This document shows, one piece after another, positions 27,076-41,466 of a DNA stretch of 64,000 bases; the stretch's first letter is position 1, and every line of letters begins with the position of its first letter. The stretch is from CAWANP01 sp963783445 (GTDB lineage: Bacteria; Chloroflexota; Anaerolineae; JAAYZQ01), in the NCBI GenBank assembly GCA_963783445.1, contig CAWANP010000006.1, forward strand, positions 186,001-250,000, written 5' to 3'. Below the pieces are notes generated by a model. It did no database searches and was not told the origin of the DNA. It was given only the letters and a program-made list of their open reading frames with translations. The translations under genes were made by a program, and so were the position numbers.

Positions 27076-27834
27076 TTACTGCAGATTCACCGACGTCCCA
27101 CCGTCCACAACCAGCATCGACCCCGTGCACCAGGCCGAGTCGTCGCTGGCGAAAAAGAGCACCGGCCCGGCAATGTCCTCGGGTTGGCCCAGGCCGCCGA
27201 TGGGCCCTCGTTTCAGCCAGTAGTCGCGGACCTCCGGGTCTGATAGCGCTTCGCGGTTGATGTCGGTCTCGACGGTGCCGGGCAGGACGGCGTTGCAGGT
27301 AATGCCGTGGGGTCCCAGGGAAATGGCCATCGATTTCACCAGGAGATTGATGCCGGCCTTGGATGCGCAGTAGTGGGCCTGTTGGCTGCCGCCAAATTCG
27401 GCCGAGATGGAGCTGACAGCGATGATACGGCCTCTGGTGCCCTTTTCGACCATTACCCGCGCCACGGCCTGGGAGCAGAGAAAGTAGCCCTTCAGATTGG
27501 TGTCCAGTACCTGGTCCCACAGCGATTCGCTCATCTCCAAAAAGCCCTTGAAGGGACAGATGGCGGCGTTGTTGACCAGGACGTCGATGCGGCCCCAGCG
27601 ATCCACCACCGTATCCACTATATTCTGTACCTGCGCGCTGTCGGCAAGGTCAGCCGGTACAAAGATGGCCTGGCCCCCGGCTGCGCTGGTGAGGTGCACC
27701 GTCTCGCGGCCCATCCCTTCATCACGGCCAACGACGGCCACGCGCGCTCCTTCCTGCCCAAAGCGTACGGCGATGGCCCGCCCGATGCCGCGTGTCGCCC
27801 CGGTGACGATGGCGACCTTGTCTCTCAAGCGCAT
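27076..27834 (-). CDS. SDR family, probable L-rhamnose 1-dehydrogenase-like
   Basis: 252 residues. TGATRGIG and NNAAICPFKGFLEM, with SSISAEFGGSQQAHYCASK as the Ser-Tyr-Lys active site, GTVETDINREAL and the C-terminus VDGGTSVNLQ. These segments resemble bacterial L-rhamnose 1-dehydrogenases of the non-phosphorylated route, as I recall them. It would oxidise L-rhamnose to its lactone. Lies next to the ABC transporter and a lactonase-like gene. Confidence 0.72.
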   Translation of the reverse strand: MRLRDKVAIVTGATRGIGRAIAVRFGQEGARVAVVGRDEGMGRETVHLTSAAGGQAIFVPADLADSAQVQNIVDTVVDRWGRIDVLVNNAAICPFKGFLEMSESLWDQVLDTNLKGYFLCSQAVARVMVEKGTRGRIIAVSSISAEFGGSQQAHYCASKAGINLLVKSMAISLGPHGITCNAVLPGTVETDINREALSDPEVRDYWLKRGPIGGLGQPEDIAGPVLFFASDDSAWCTGSMLVVDGGTSVNLQ

Positions 27835-27879
27835 GATCCAGCTCCTCGACTTCGCATGGCTGATGGGATGCTTGTGGTG

Positions 27880-27923
27880 GTGGTTCAGGGTACGAGCCTT
27901 GGAAGGCCCGTACCCTGAACCAC
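27880..27923. repeat. inverted repeat hairpin after the binding-protein gene
   Basis: Arms GTGGTTCAGGGTACG (27880-27894) and CGTACCCTGAACCAC (27909-27923), continued inward by GCCTT/AAGGC with one mismatch. It lies in the gap between the transporter binding protein and the SDR and could attenuate read-through. It is a few bases from the hairpin at 27939-27986. Confidence 0.6.
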
Positions 27924-27938
27924 TGTGTCTGACAACCA

Positions 27939-27986
27939 GACCTGACAGGTCGCGAACCCATGGTTCGTTGGCAGACCTGTCAGGTC
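27939..27986. repeat. hairpin element with GCGAACC nnn GGTTCGTTG core
   Basis: Outer arms GACCTGACAGGTC (27939-27951) and GACCTGTCAGGTC (27974-27986) flank inner CGAACC-CAT-GGTTCG. Same inner core and spacing as 20030-20078 with different outer stem words. Confidence 0.65.
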
Positions 27987-27996
27987 GGTCGGATTC

Positions 27997-31126
<3,130 letters not shown>

Positions 31127-31278
31127 TCTTCTTACCTCCTCTTTCGTGTCTAGATCTACTTTTGGTGGAACAAACGGGTCACTTTGCGCTCAGTTGCAGT
31201 TCTCTCTATGTATGGCACCTCCTTTCCAAATGTGCGGTGCAAATTGGCCTAACGCGGCGAGTCGTGGCCGTACCGAAC

Positions 31279-32340
31279 TCAGGTTTCCTGTACAGCCCTT
31301 TCCGTTGGTTGGCTCATGTGACGGCGACGATTCAGGCGCTCCCGGACATTGCCCACCAGGTTGGGGATGAGCACCGAGAGGATCAGCAGGACGCCGATGA
31401 CGCCTGTCTGGATGTGGCCGGTCAGGTTGGCCAGCGACATGCCGTTGCGCAGATTCAAGACGATCATGATGGCCAACAACACGCCAAAGATCGTTCCGGA
31501 ACCGCCGAAAATGCTCACACCACCGAGTAGGACCATGGTGATGATGTCCAACTCGAAACCCAGCGCCAGATCGCCGCGGACGGCTCCCAGCCGTGCGGCA
31601 AAGAGCAGCCCTGCCATGGCAGCGACGGTGCCCGAGGCGATGAACAGGAGCATCTTGACCCGGCGCACCTTCACACCCGAATAGCGGGCAACGTCGGCAC
31701 TGTTGCCGATGACATAGACATAGCGCCCAAAACCAGAGTATTGCAGGATCACCACGACAGTGATGACAAAGGCGAAAAAGAGGAGCATGGCCAGCGGCAG
31801 GGGGCCGGCGAGCGGTTGTTGTCCCAGGGCATCGAACCACTCCGCGAACTCCCCGATAGACCGGTCCTCCAGCAGAACGCGGGCCAGTCCTCTGTACATA
31901 ATCATCGTGGCCAGGGTCACCACCAGGGAAGGCAGGCCGACCACGGCGATCCAGAAACCGTTGAAGGCGCCTCCCAGCACGCCGATTGCCAGGCCCAGTA
32001 GAAGGCCCGTCTGGATCGGCATTCCCTGCTCGTGAAACCACCCCAGGGCGCAGGCTGAAAGGCCCATCATGGATGCGACGGACAGGTCAATCTCGCCGTT
32101 GATGATGATAAAGGTCATGACCAGGACGACAATGATCTTCTCAATGGATAACTGGAACAGGTTCACCTGGTTGCCGATGCTGAGGTAGGCGGGCGCCTGG
32201 ACGCTGTTGACGGCGATAAGGAGCAGCAGAAAGACGAGCAGAAACCCTTCCCAACTCTTGAGCCGTTCCCAGAGGCCAGACAGATATCCTTGATCAGGCG
32301 ACATGGCTGCCTCCTTCTGGGGTATCAAGTTCACCGCCAT
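31279..32340 (-). CDS. sugar ABC transporter permease (CUT2 family)
   Basis: About 353 residues, eight to ten hydrophobic helices, of the ribose/xylose-type BPD_transp_2 family. The segments INGEIDLSVASMMGLSACA and GGVSIFGGSGTIFGVLLAI are hallmark regions. Its start region overlaps the end of the second permease gene; an internal ATG near the sequence MSPDQGYLS (residue 13, about 32304) is an alternative start. RhaQ-like role in rhamnose import is inferred from context. Confidence 0.87.
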   Translation of the reverse strand: MAVNLIPQKEAAMSPDQGYLSGLWERLKSWEGFLLVFLLLLIAVNSVQAPAYLSIGNQVNLFQLSIEKIIVVLVMTFIIINGEIDLSVASMMGLSACALGWFHEQGMPIQTGLLLGLAIGVLGGAFNGFWIAVVGLPSLVVTLATMIMYRGLARVLLEDRSIGEFAEWFDALGQQPLAGPLPLAMLLFFAFVITVVVILQYSGFGRYVYVIGNSADVARYSGVKVRRVKMLLFIASGTVAAMAGLLFAARLGAVRGDLALGFELDIITMVLLGGVSIFGGSGTIFGVLLAIMIVLNLRNGMSLANLTGHIQTGVIGVLLILSVLIPNLVGNVRERLNRRRHMSQPTERAVQET

Positions 32341-33357
32341 CCAGATTCACCTGAACCTCGCTCCGCTGCGCCCAGAGGTTGCGCAGCCGGTTCATGATCA
32401 CCTTGTCGGCGGCGACGGCCAGCAGAATCAACAGGCCCAGAAGGGCGTCGCGCCAGAATTCGCTGATCTCCAGCCAGCGGATCAGGCTGTTTTCCAGCAG
32501 GTCGATGAGGATGGCGCCGAGCAGTGCGCCGACCGCTGTGCCTATCCCTCCGGCATTGCTCACACCACCGACCACGACGGCGGCAATAGATGCCAACTCG
32601 ATGCCCAATCCGGCCACCACGGTGATGTTTCCAAAGCGGGCCAGGAACATGAACCCGGCCAGACCGGCCAGGGAGCCGCAGAGCACAAAGGCGAGGAACA
32701 CGATGCGCTGTGAGGGAAACCCGGCGTTGCGGGCAGCCTCCGCGTTGGAGCCGATGGCGTACAATCTGCGCCCGTAGGGCAGGTACTTGAGCATCAATTG
32801 GGCGGCTATCACGACGACGATCATCACTCCGACCATGAGGCGCAGGTCCAGGTCGCCGATGCTAAAGATATTGGCCCGGGGCAGCTCGAGGAGCCACTGG
32901 GGCAGGTTGGAGGTCAGGACAGTTTGGGCGTCCGAAAACTCGACCAGGAGCGTGCGGTAGATGGCCAGGGTACCCAGGGTCACGATGACCGACGGAATCC
33001 GGCCGTAGGCCACCAGCAGGCCGTTGACCGAACCCAAGAGGGCGCCGATGCCGATGGCCATGAGGACCGCCACGCCGGGGGCCATGTCATTGTTGCCGGT
33101 CAGTTGCTGGCCCACAAAATAGGCCGTAAAGCCCACGATAGAGCCCACGGACAGGTCAAAGTTCTCCGTCAGAAAGACGAGGGTCTGGCCCACGGCCACG
33201 ACGGCGATGATGGCCACGCTGGTGGAGATGCGGTTAAAGAACCTGGGGCTAAAATAGTTGTCGATCTGCGTGCCAAAAAAGAGCAGCACGACGACGATGA
33301 GCAGCAGGGTGATCCACTCGCGGATCTGGTCGGGTTGAAAACGGCGTCTGAGTGTGC

Positions 33358-33361
<4 letters not shown>
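32294..33361 (-). CDS. sugar ABC transporter permease (CUT2 family)
   Basis: 355 residues, same family as its neighbour: LTENFDLSVGSIVGFTAYFV and VVGGVSNAGGIGTAVGALLG, about eight to ten membrane helices. Probably the second permease of a heterodimer. Its start overlaps the ATPase stop by 4 bases. RhaP-like in context. Confidence 0.87.
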
Positions 33362-34884
<1,523 letters not shown>

Positions 34885-34942
34885 CTACCCCACCTCTGTC
34901 ATTGCTGGTCGTGCAAGCAAACGAGAAACTCCATGCTGCCGG

Positions 34943-36645
34943 TCAGGAGCCGCTGCCCGAGTTTGGATAGTACTCGTCGATGTTGTCTCTGGTGATCAAG
35001 ACGTGCTCACTGTATACGGCTGGCGGCACAGGTTCCCCGCGCAAGATCTTTTGGGCAACGTCAATCAGTTTCCTGCCGTAGCGCTCGGGCCAGTAGGCGG
35101 CGGAGCCGATGAGCCGCGAGCCGGGCCGGCGGATCTCTTTGCGCGCGATGCGGTCCGCCCCCTGGCCCACGATAACCACGTCCTGCTCCCGCCCGGCCTG
35201 GCGAGCGGCGCTGATGGCCCCGACGGCAGCGTCATCGTTGAAAGAGATGACGGCCAGCCGGTGCTCGTGGGGCATGCCTGCCAGGGCTTCCCTCATGTTG
35301 GTCTGGCTGATGTCGGCGGTATTCCCGCTGTCCAGATGAATGGTCCTGGCCGGGGGTACCTGGCCAATGATGCTCTGCAAGCCATCGAGTTGGCCTTGGA
35401 TCCGGGCAGCCACCAATGCGCCGGGCCTCTGTTCCTCCAGGACGATGAGCCTATCGAAGGAACCATCCCAGTGCTCTGCGAGCCAGGCTCCCCAGGGCCA
35501 CGCCCGCCATGTGTCCAGCGCGGTAGTGGTCTACCCCAAAGTAGGTAGCGCCGACCATGGGAATGTCCACGGCGATAACCGGTACCTCCGCCTCTTTGAA
35601 CTTGTCCATGATCAGGCCGCCGGCTTCCTCGTCGATCTGGTACTCGATGACCAGGTCCACGCCCTCGGCGATGAGACGGTCGGCCACGCGCAGGGCGACC
35701 TCGCCGCTGAGCTGGTTGTCGGCCAGGATGAGGTCCACGTTGCTGGCGTCCTGGGCTGCCTGTTCCAGGCCGCGGCGGACGTCGACGGGAAAGGGCATGC
35801 TCTCGCCGAGGCTGGCGTAGCCGATCTTGTAGCGGGGCATCTCCTCGCTGCAGGGTGTGTAGGACGAGGTCGTGTTCTCGCCGCACACGGTGAGGACCGC
35901 GCAGGTCTGGCGCAGTTCCTCGATGTAGCGGGGATCCAGGCTGCTGTCGGTCAGAATGTGGGCGACCTGGTCCACGCTGGCAAAGGGTGTCAGGTCCACC
36001 TTGCCAAACTTGGTCGAGTCGATGAGGGCCACCACCTGCTCGGCCGACTCGATCATCCTGCTCTTGAGCTGGGCCTCCTGGATGTCGACCTGGGTCAAGC
36101 CGGTCTCCACGGAAAAGCCCGAACAAGAGACAAAGGCGGTCTTGATGTGCAGGTTCTCCAGGATCCGCTCGCCCAGATGGCCCACCAGCAGGGCCTGTTC
36201 GTGGCGCAGGATGCCGCCGATGAGGATGATGGTGTGGCTGGGATTCTGGGACAGGGCAAAGGCGACTTCGATGCCGTTGGTGACGACTGTCAGGTTGGAC
36301 CGGTCCTGCAAGAAGGAGGCGATGTGGAAGACGGTGGTGCTAGAGTCGAGGAGGACCGAATCTCCGTCTTCGACCATGTCGGCTGCCCAGCGGGCGATCC
36401 GCTGTTTGGCCGCAGTGTTGACTTGAGCGCGGGCAGCAAAAGGAGGGGCTGACAAAGCGGTGTCCATTCCTCAACACGGCGCCCCCGCGCACGCGGGTGA
36501 GCCGTCCCGCTTTTTCCAGGGCGCTGAGGTCGTTGCGGATGGTGCCCTCAGAGACGTCCAGGCGCGGGGCCAGCTGGGTGACCTTGATGCCTGGCTGGTC
36601 CCGCAGGAGGCGCAGTATGCGTTGCCGCCGTTCAAAGGTGGTCAT
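34943..36645 (-). CDS. hybrid regulator: DeoR DNA-binding and sensor domain fused to a sugar-binding domain, two frameshifts
   Basis: About 567 residues after correcting two one-base insertions: one T in the run near 36440 and one A near 35483. Order: DeoR winged helix (RRQRILRLLRDQPGIKVTQL, then SEGTIRNDLSALEKAGRLTR); DeoRC sensor (LLDSSTTVFHIASFL, TVVTNGIEVAFALS); then a LacI/periplasmic-type domain (KIGYASLGESMPFPVDVRRG, ADNQLSGEVALRVADRLIAE, AVDIPMVGATYFGVDHYRAG, ISFNDDAAVGAISAARQAG). It has no signal peptide. A sugar-phosphate sensor plus a free-sugar sensor on one repressor is unusual. It probably controls the ABC transporter operon that starts 58 bases downstream. Confidence 0.75.
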
Positions 36646-36714
36646 AGACTCGCTCGCTGGTCTGGGATGGACACAGACGAACCCTACCGCTTCATTGTCG
36701 GTTCGTATTGGAGC

Positions 36715-36743
36715 AGTATATCACAGTTAGCGAAACTTGTCAA
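36715..36743 (-). promoter_or_regulatory. consensus sigma70 promoter for the transporter operon
   Basis: On the minus strand TTGACA (36738-36743) and TATACT (36715-36720) are 17 bases apart, about 70 bases upstream of the regulator ATG. The spacer includes GTTTCGCT, the complement of AGCGAAAC, a word also found in the promoter at 17627-17655. Suggests DeoR-type control. Confidence 0.75.
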
Positions 36744-36918
36744 GTTGGATTCGGAATCTGTGGAAATAGTACAGCAAGGGCTGTTGAAATTTGTTGATAT
36801 AGGGCTGCCCTCAGTAGATTTCAGCAACCCGCGGAGCGACGCCCGGATGCGGACAGGATGATGAATTATGGCTGAGAAGATGATGGTTGGCCCTCGCCCC
36901 AGTCTGAGACAGACAGTA

Positions 36919-38394
36919 CTACTCCCTGTCTTCCCCATCTGGGATGCCGGGTACTGTTGTACCATCGTCTTTCTCGGGCCTCTGAAGCGACGGGGAGAGC
37001 TGTTTGATTGTCTCGGGGTCTACCTGGACAATCAGGTTCTCTGTATTGAAGGGCAGGTCGATGCCCGCCTTGGTGAGAGCGGCTTCCAGGGCCTCGCTTA
37101 CCTGATCGATCATGGCCCCCTCGTGGTTGACGTCGTCGATCCACCAACGTACACGCATCGTCCGGGCAGAATCTCCAAACTCATGGTAGAGCGCGTCCAC
37201 CGGCTTGTCGGGCAGCACACCGTCTACGCCGCGCACCGCATCGTGGATGACGCTTCGAACCTGGTCAAAGTCTGAGCCATAGGCCACGCCAATCTCAATC
37301 TGGACCCGGTAGTTGGTATCTGGAAAACTATAGTTGATCACCTGGCTGGCGCCTATCTTGGAATTAGGGGACGATAACCAACCGGTTGTCCCCGGTGCGA
37401 ACGCGCGTGGTACGGGTTCCGATCTCCTCCACGGTGCCCGTTTTGTTCAGTTCCTCGATCTGGATCGTATCACCGGCCCGGAATGGCTGGTCGAGAAGGA
37501 TGATAAAGCCGCTGATGGCATCGGCGATGATATCCTTGGCGCCCAGGGATATGATCACGGCGGCAAAGATCAGACTCGCGGACAGGGCGGTGATGTTGAT
37601 GCCAAAATGGCTCAAGCCGATGCTCGTAGCAACCACGAACACAAGAAGATAGGCGGAGCGCTTGAGGACTAGGATGATTGGGTCAAGCCTGCTTCTATCA
37701 TCCGCAGACTCCAGGTGGTCCTGGTACCACTTGACACCAAAATCGATCAGCCTCAAGACCATGCTCAGAACCAGGAGCCATCCCAGGCCAAAGAAAAGGT
37801 CATCGAGCAAGCTCCTGAACTGTTCGCCAAGGAAGTCCAAACGCATGGTGGCATAGCGGGTGAAAATGACCACAACCAGCCACTTGAGCTGATTCCCGAT
37901 GGCGTCCAGAAAATCATCGTCGAATGTGGTCGAGGTTTGGCGCACGAGTCGTTTCAACAAGGCGAAAAGAAGCCTTCCGCCTACCAGGTAGCCTGCCAGC
38001 ACTATCAGGCCCGAGATGGCAAGGTTGATCCAGTCATCAGTCTTCAAACCGAGAAACGACTTGCCGGCCAGTCCCAGGTCCGTTGCGACTGGTCGACCTT
38101 TATCTGGAGCGGGCCGGGTGTTGGCGTGGGCACCGCTGTCCTCTCGGCAACGGCCGTGGAGACACCGGCGACATCTGGTTCAGATGGAGGGCCACCACCC
38201 TCCTCCGCAGGCGTGCCTGTGGCTTCGGGCTGAGCCGTGACCATGGGTACACCCGTTGCCGCTGCGACCGGTGCGACGGTGGGAGTGGCGGCTGGAACCG
38301 CATTCTCTGAACCACAGGCGGACACGAGCAAGGCGATCAGCATGAATCCCAATATGCAAGCCAATCTTGCAGGTTCTTTGTGTCTCATTCTCAT
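36919..38394 (-). CDS. MscS-family channel with lipoprotein-like N-terminus, two frameshifts
   Basis: About 490 residues if two corrections are made. The first 115 residues (MRMRHKEPARLACILGFMLI..) carry a signal-like leader with the lipobox LVSAC and a Thr/Pro/Glu-rich linker. A missing base near 38085 moves the frame into a helical membrane region, then the MscS core (SASLIFAAVIISLGAKDIIA and FRAGDTIQIEELNKTG). One extra C near 37368 leads to the cytoplasmic C-terminal domain, ending at 36919. The lipoprotein-type N-terminus fused to a channel is odd; the N-terminal part may instead be a separate small gene. Confidence 0.65.
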
Positions 38395-38685
38395 ACGGAT
38401 GAACCCTCTTTGCTTTCATCGTTTCGTGCGACCCAGGCCCCAGCGGAGACCAGCGTCTGCCCGTGTGAGGCGCCGGATTGCGGCTGCTCCAGGAACACGT
38501 TCTTTGTACAGAAAGCCCGTATTCCCTCGTGCAAAATGTTACCAGAGTTGTATCGTTGGGTCAAATGATAAAGTGAGCGAGGGAGCTATTGCAGTGACCC
38601 CATAAACCTGGACACCTTGGGCGCCGATTTTCGTGAACCCAGGATCCCTATCTCTCCAGGATGATCGCCAGGAAGCTGCCCCGGG

Positions 38686-39528
38686 TCACCCCTCGCGCTT
38701 TGAACCAAAATGCGAGGCATAGACCCTGGTAAAGACCGCACCAAACAAAAAGATCTGGGCCAGGTAATAGATGGCGATGAGCAGCATCGCCAGGGCGCCG
38801 GCCGCCTGAAAGGCGGTCGCCACCCCGCTGTGTGTTAGATAGAAGCCTATCGCCCACCTGCCGGCCGCAAGGAGCAATGCCGTAATTGCCGCGCCCGCCC
38901 AGACGTCGCACCAGGCAATCTCCTCATCCGGCACGACCTTGTAGATTAGGGCAAGGGTCACGGTCAGCAACCCTACAAACGCAACCTGAGTGGCGATGGG
39001 CGCGGACCCGGCCCAACCGAACCACGAACCCAATAGGGAAACGAGGACACTAGTAAAGGTAGCGAGGATGAGTAGGAGGGCAAGACCGAGTACCATCACA
39101 AAGGCCAACAGGCGGTTCTTGATGGCCGCAATCGTTCCAGCGTAGGTAGCGGGTGGAACGTCCCAGATCGTGTTGAGCGCATACTGCAGTTGGGAAAACA
39201 AGCCCGTAGCCCCGTACAGCAGCGCCCCGGCACTGATCAACGTGGCCAATGGCGAGCCCCCCGAGGTATTCAGAGAAGCGCCGGCAACCATGTCCTGGAT
39301 CAACTGGACCATCTCTGGGCCCAGGTTATCGGCAACTTGGGCGACCAGTCTATCGACGATAGCCGTTTCGTTGATAAAGGTGCCCGCCACGGTGATGGCT
39401 ACATAGAGCATGGGTGCGATGGAGAACATCGCATAGTAGGCCAGAGCGGCAGCCAAGCGAGCAGGCCTCTTGGCGCTCCAGATGCCCGATAGGTCGGTGA
39501 CGAACGTTCGGATGGCTTCCAGCTTCAT
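38686..39528 (-). CDS. YihY/BrkB family membrane protein
   Basis: 280 residues, six hydrophobic helices. RLAAALAYYAMFSIAPMLYV is the family signature, and GATGLFSQLQYALNTIWDVP and YLTHSGVATAFQAAGALAML follow. Predicted inner-membrane protein; function in bacteria is unclear, with a transport-like role suspected. Not in an evident operon. Confidence 0.88.
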   Translation of the reverse strand: MKLEAIRTFVTDLSGIWSAKRPARLAAALAYYAMFSIAPMLYVAITVAGTFINETAIVDRLVAQVADNLGPEMVQLIQDMVAGASLNTSGGSPLATLISAGALLYGATGLFSQLQYALNTIWDVPPATYAGTIAAIKNRLLAFVMVLGLALLLILATFTSVLVSLLGSWFGWAGSAPIATQVAFVGLLTVTLALIYKVVPDEEIAWCDVWAGAAITALLLAAGRWAIGFYLTHSGVATAFQAAGALAMLLIAIYYLAQIFLFGAVFTRVYASHFGSKREG

Positions 39529-39701
39529 GTCTCCATCACTTCCTCATTGGTAGAATCCTAGGTTCTATTTCTACTTATCCAGGCGACAGCCCGTCCTTCT
39601 TAAGCCGAACCTGTTCGTTCAGACTGGGTGATGGTCCTGGCCGGCAAGATGAGGAACGCAAGCACGATCGGTGGTAGTGCAAGCCATCGTTCAGTCAGGG
39701 T

Positions 39702-40898
39702 TCACTCTCCGGTTGCTTCACTTGCCGAGAGCTTTGGTCTGGCCACGCGTGCATATACGTCCGCGGCCACCAGCGCCCCAATGACCAGTGCAATCGAGGT
39801 CACCAATAGAGGGGCGCTCAGCCCTCCACCCAATGCTGCCAGGGCGACCAGAATCGCCGCGCCACCGATGCGCACCCAAATCTGCGGATAACGGGCCATC
39901 GCCTCTTCTTTTTCCGGCGCGGCCCATTCCAGCCCCGCTCCGGCCAGCAGGGCCACGGCCAAGGCACCAGTGAGCAGCAGGCGTTTCTCGTCGGCCAGAG
40001 CCTCGCCCGGCGCCAGAGCCAGCACCTTGGTTCCCGCCACGCCGTAGGCAGCGATAGCCGCCAGCAGAGGATAGTGCAGATCGATCCAGACCCGCCGTCT
40101 GGCTCTGCCTTTGGCCAGGGTTGAGTGCTCCAGGTGGTCAAAATAGAGCCACCACAGGCCAACCGAGATTCCCAGCAGGGCCAAGCCGTATAGGGTCGTG
40201 AGCCGGTAGCTCTCCCGTTCGGCGGCGCCCAGGGCGGCCTTGAGAAAGAACTCACCCAGGACAATGATCGTCAGCTCGCCAAAGCGGTCCAGGACGTAGT
40301 GGGCTTTGACCGGCGGTATTTCCATCGCCGGCAGCCCCGCCCGTTTCAGGATCCGCGGCATGATGAATGGGGCAAAAAGGCCAATGACCGTGGCGACGAC
40401 CCACCACGCATAGCTGGTGGGCTCCAGGAACGCGATGGCAGTCCAGACGACCGCCATTACCGCGAAGAAGATGGCATGGGTCCCGGTGAAGGACTGGGAT
40501 TCGGGATGCAGGTGCCAGGCCCGGGCGTACATCAGCGCCAGGACTGCCTTGGTAGCCGCATAGGCCAGCAGAAACGAGGTAGCCGTCTGGCCGGTCACGT
40601 CGTGCAGTTCGAAAGCCATCGACACCATGGCCCCCATGTACAGCACGGTCAGCAGGCGGTGGCCGATGTCGTCGGTAGGGAAGCGGCGGTTGTAAAAGAC
40701 TGGTTCCAGCCACGACAGCCAGATGGGGATAAAGAGCAGGGCGAATTCGATGACGCCCAGCAGCGAGATATTGTGGCTCAGCCGGTCACCCAGCACGACC
40801 AGGATGGCGACGTAGACCAGGTCGAAGAATAGCTCCAGCCAGGTCGTCTTTTGTTCGTGTTCGGTCGGTGTTGTCCTGATCCTGAAAAAGCTCGGCAT
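39702..40898 (-). CDS. low temperature requirement protein A (LtrA) family
   Basis: 398 residues, about ten membrane helices. The N-terminus WLELFFDLVYVAILVVLGDR and the later DRFGELTIIVLGEFFLKA are hallmark segments. Integral membrane protein; homologues are linked to cold growth in Listeria, but the molecular role is unknown. Confidence 0.9.
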   Translation of the reverse strand: MPSFFRIRTTPTEHEQKTTWLELFFDLVYVAILVVLGDRLSHNISLLGVIEFALLFIPIWLSWLEPVFYNRRFPTDDIGHRLLTVLYMGAMVSMAFELHDVTGQTATSFLLAYAATKAVLALMYARAWHLHPESQSFTGTHAIFFAVMAVVWTAIAFLEPTSYAWWVVATVIGLFAPFIMPRILKRAGLPAMEIPPVKAHYVLDRFGELTIIVLGEFFLKAALGAAERESYRLTTLYGLALLGISVGLWWLYFDHLEHSTLAKGRARRRVWIDLHYPLLAAIAAYGVAGTKVLALAPGEALADEKRLLLTGALAVALLAGAGLEWAAPEKEEAMARYPQIWVRIGGAAILVALAALGGGLSAPLLVTSIALVIGALVAADVYARVARPKLSASEATGE

Positions 40899-41002
40899 GT
40901 CTCCCTACTCCTACAAAACTGAGGACCGGCAGTCCTTTGGTCATGCGATGGGTGGTACCGCAATCACTGTCTGCCTGCTTTTAATGGCTCCAAAAGGTGT
41001 GG

Positions 41003-41021
41003 GCAGGACTGCCAGTCCTGC
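41003..41021. repeat. palindrome of AGGACT/AGTCCT class
   Basis: GCAGGACT and AGTCCTGC around GCC. The same words occur in a 13-base-armed hairpin at 60420-60450. Confidence 0.55.
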
Positions 41022-41388
41022 TTATGCCCAGCGAGCCCTGCCAAATCCCGTGCCAGATTCGAGACCCCGAGCCTGATTACTCCAGCATCTCATCTCGAAT
41101 CCACCTTAGCTCACGCTGGCTGAGACCCAGGCCGTCGTGGACAAAGCCCTTGACGGAGGTAGGCCTCTTACGCTACAATCTGCTCTTGTAGATCTTTGGT
41201 GGTCAGTTGATTGTCCAAACAGCGCTCCTTCCACCAGGGCCTCCTGTTGCTGCGATCTGCTGGGAGGGTGCTTTTCCTGGTCCATCACCTATTTTACCAC
41301 AAGGCAGGGCGCAGGGCCACTCTCCACTTGTCTGGCGAGGGTGCGTGCCCATTTCACTGAGCCTGGTCTCTAGGGCAAGATTCAAAAA

Positions 41389-41418
41389 GGCCCCGGCGGT
41401 CCTGGAACCGCCGGGGCC
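41389..41418 (-). terminator. rho-independent terminator
   Basis: 12-base arms GGCCCCGGCGGT and ACCGCCGGGGCC with a 6-base loop. On the minus strand the stem is followed by CTTTTTG. It lies about 50 bases beyond the stop of the DUF4239 gene. Confidence 0.75.
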
Positions 41419-41466
41419 GTGAACCTAGAGACCCAACAACCGACTGAAGTTCTGGCACTCCAACGC

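Larger units (their letters stand above)
40899..41466. other. intergenic stretch with palindromes and terminator
   Basis: About 570 bases without a supported gene. It holds palindromic elements with the AGGACT/AGTCCT words near 40920 and at 41003-41021 and a terminator at 41389-41418. Confidence 0.6.
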
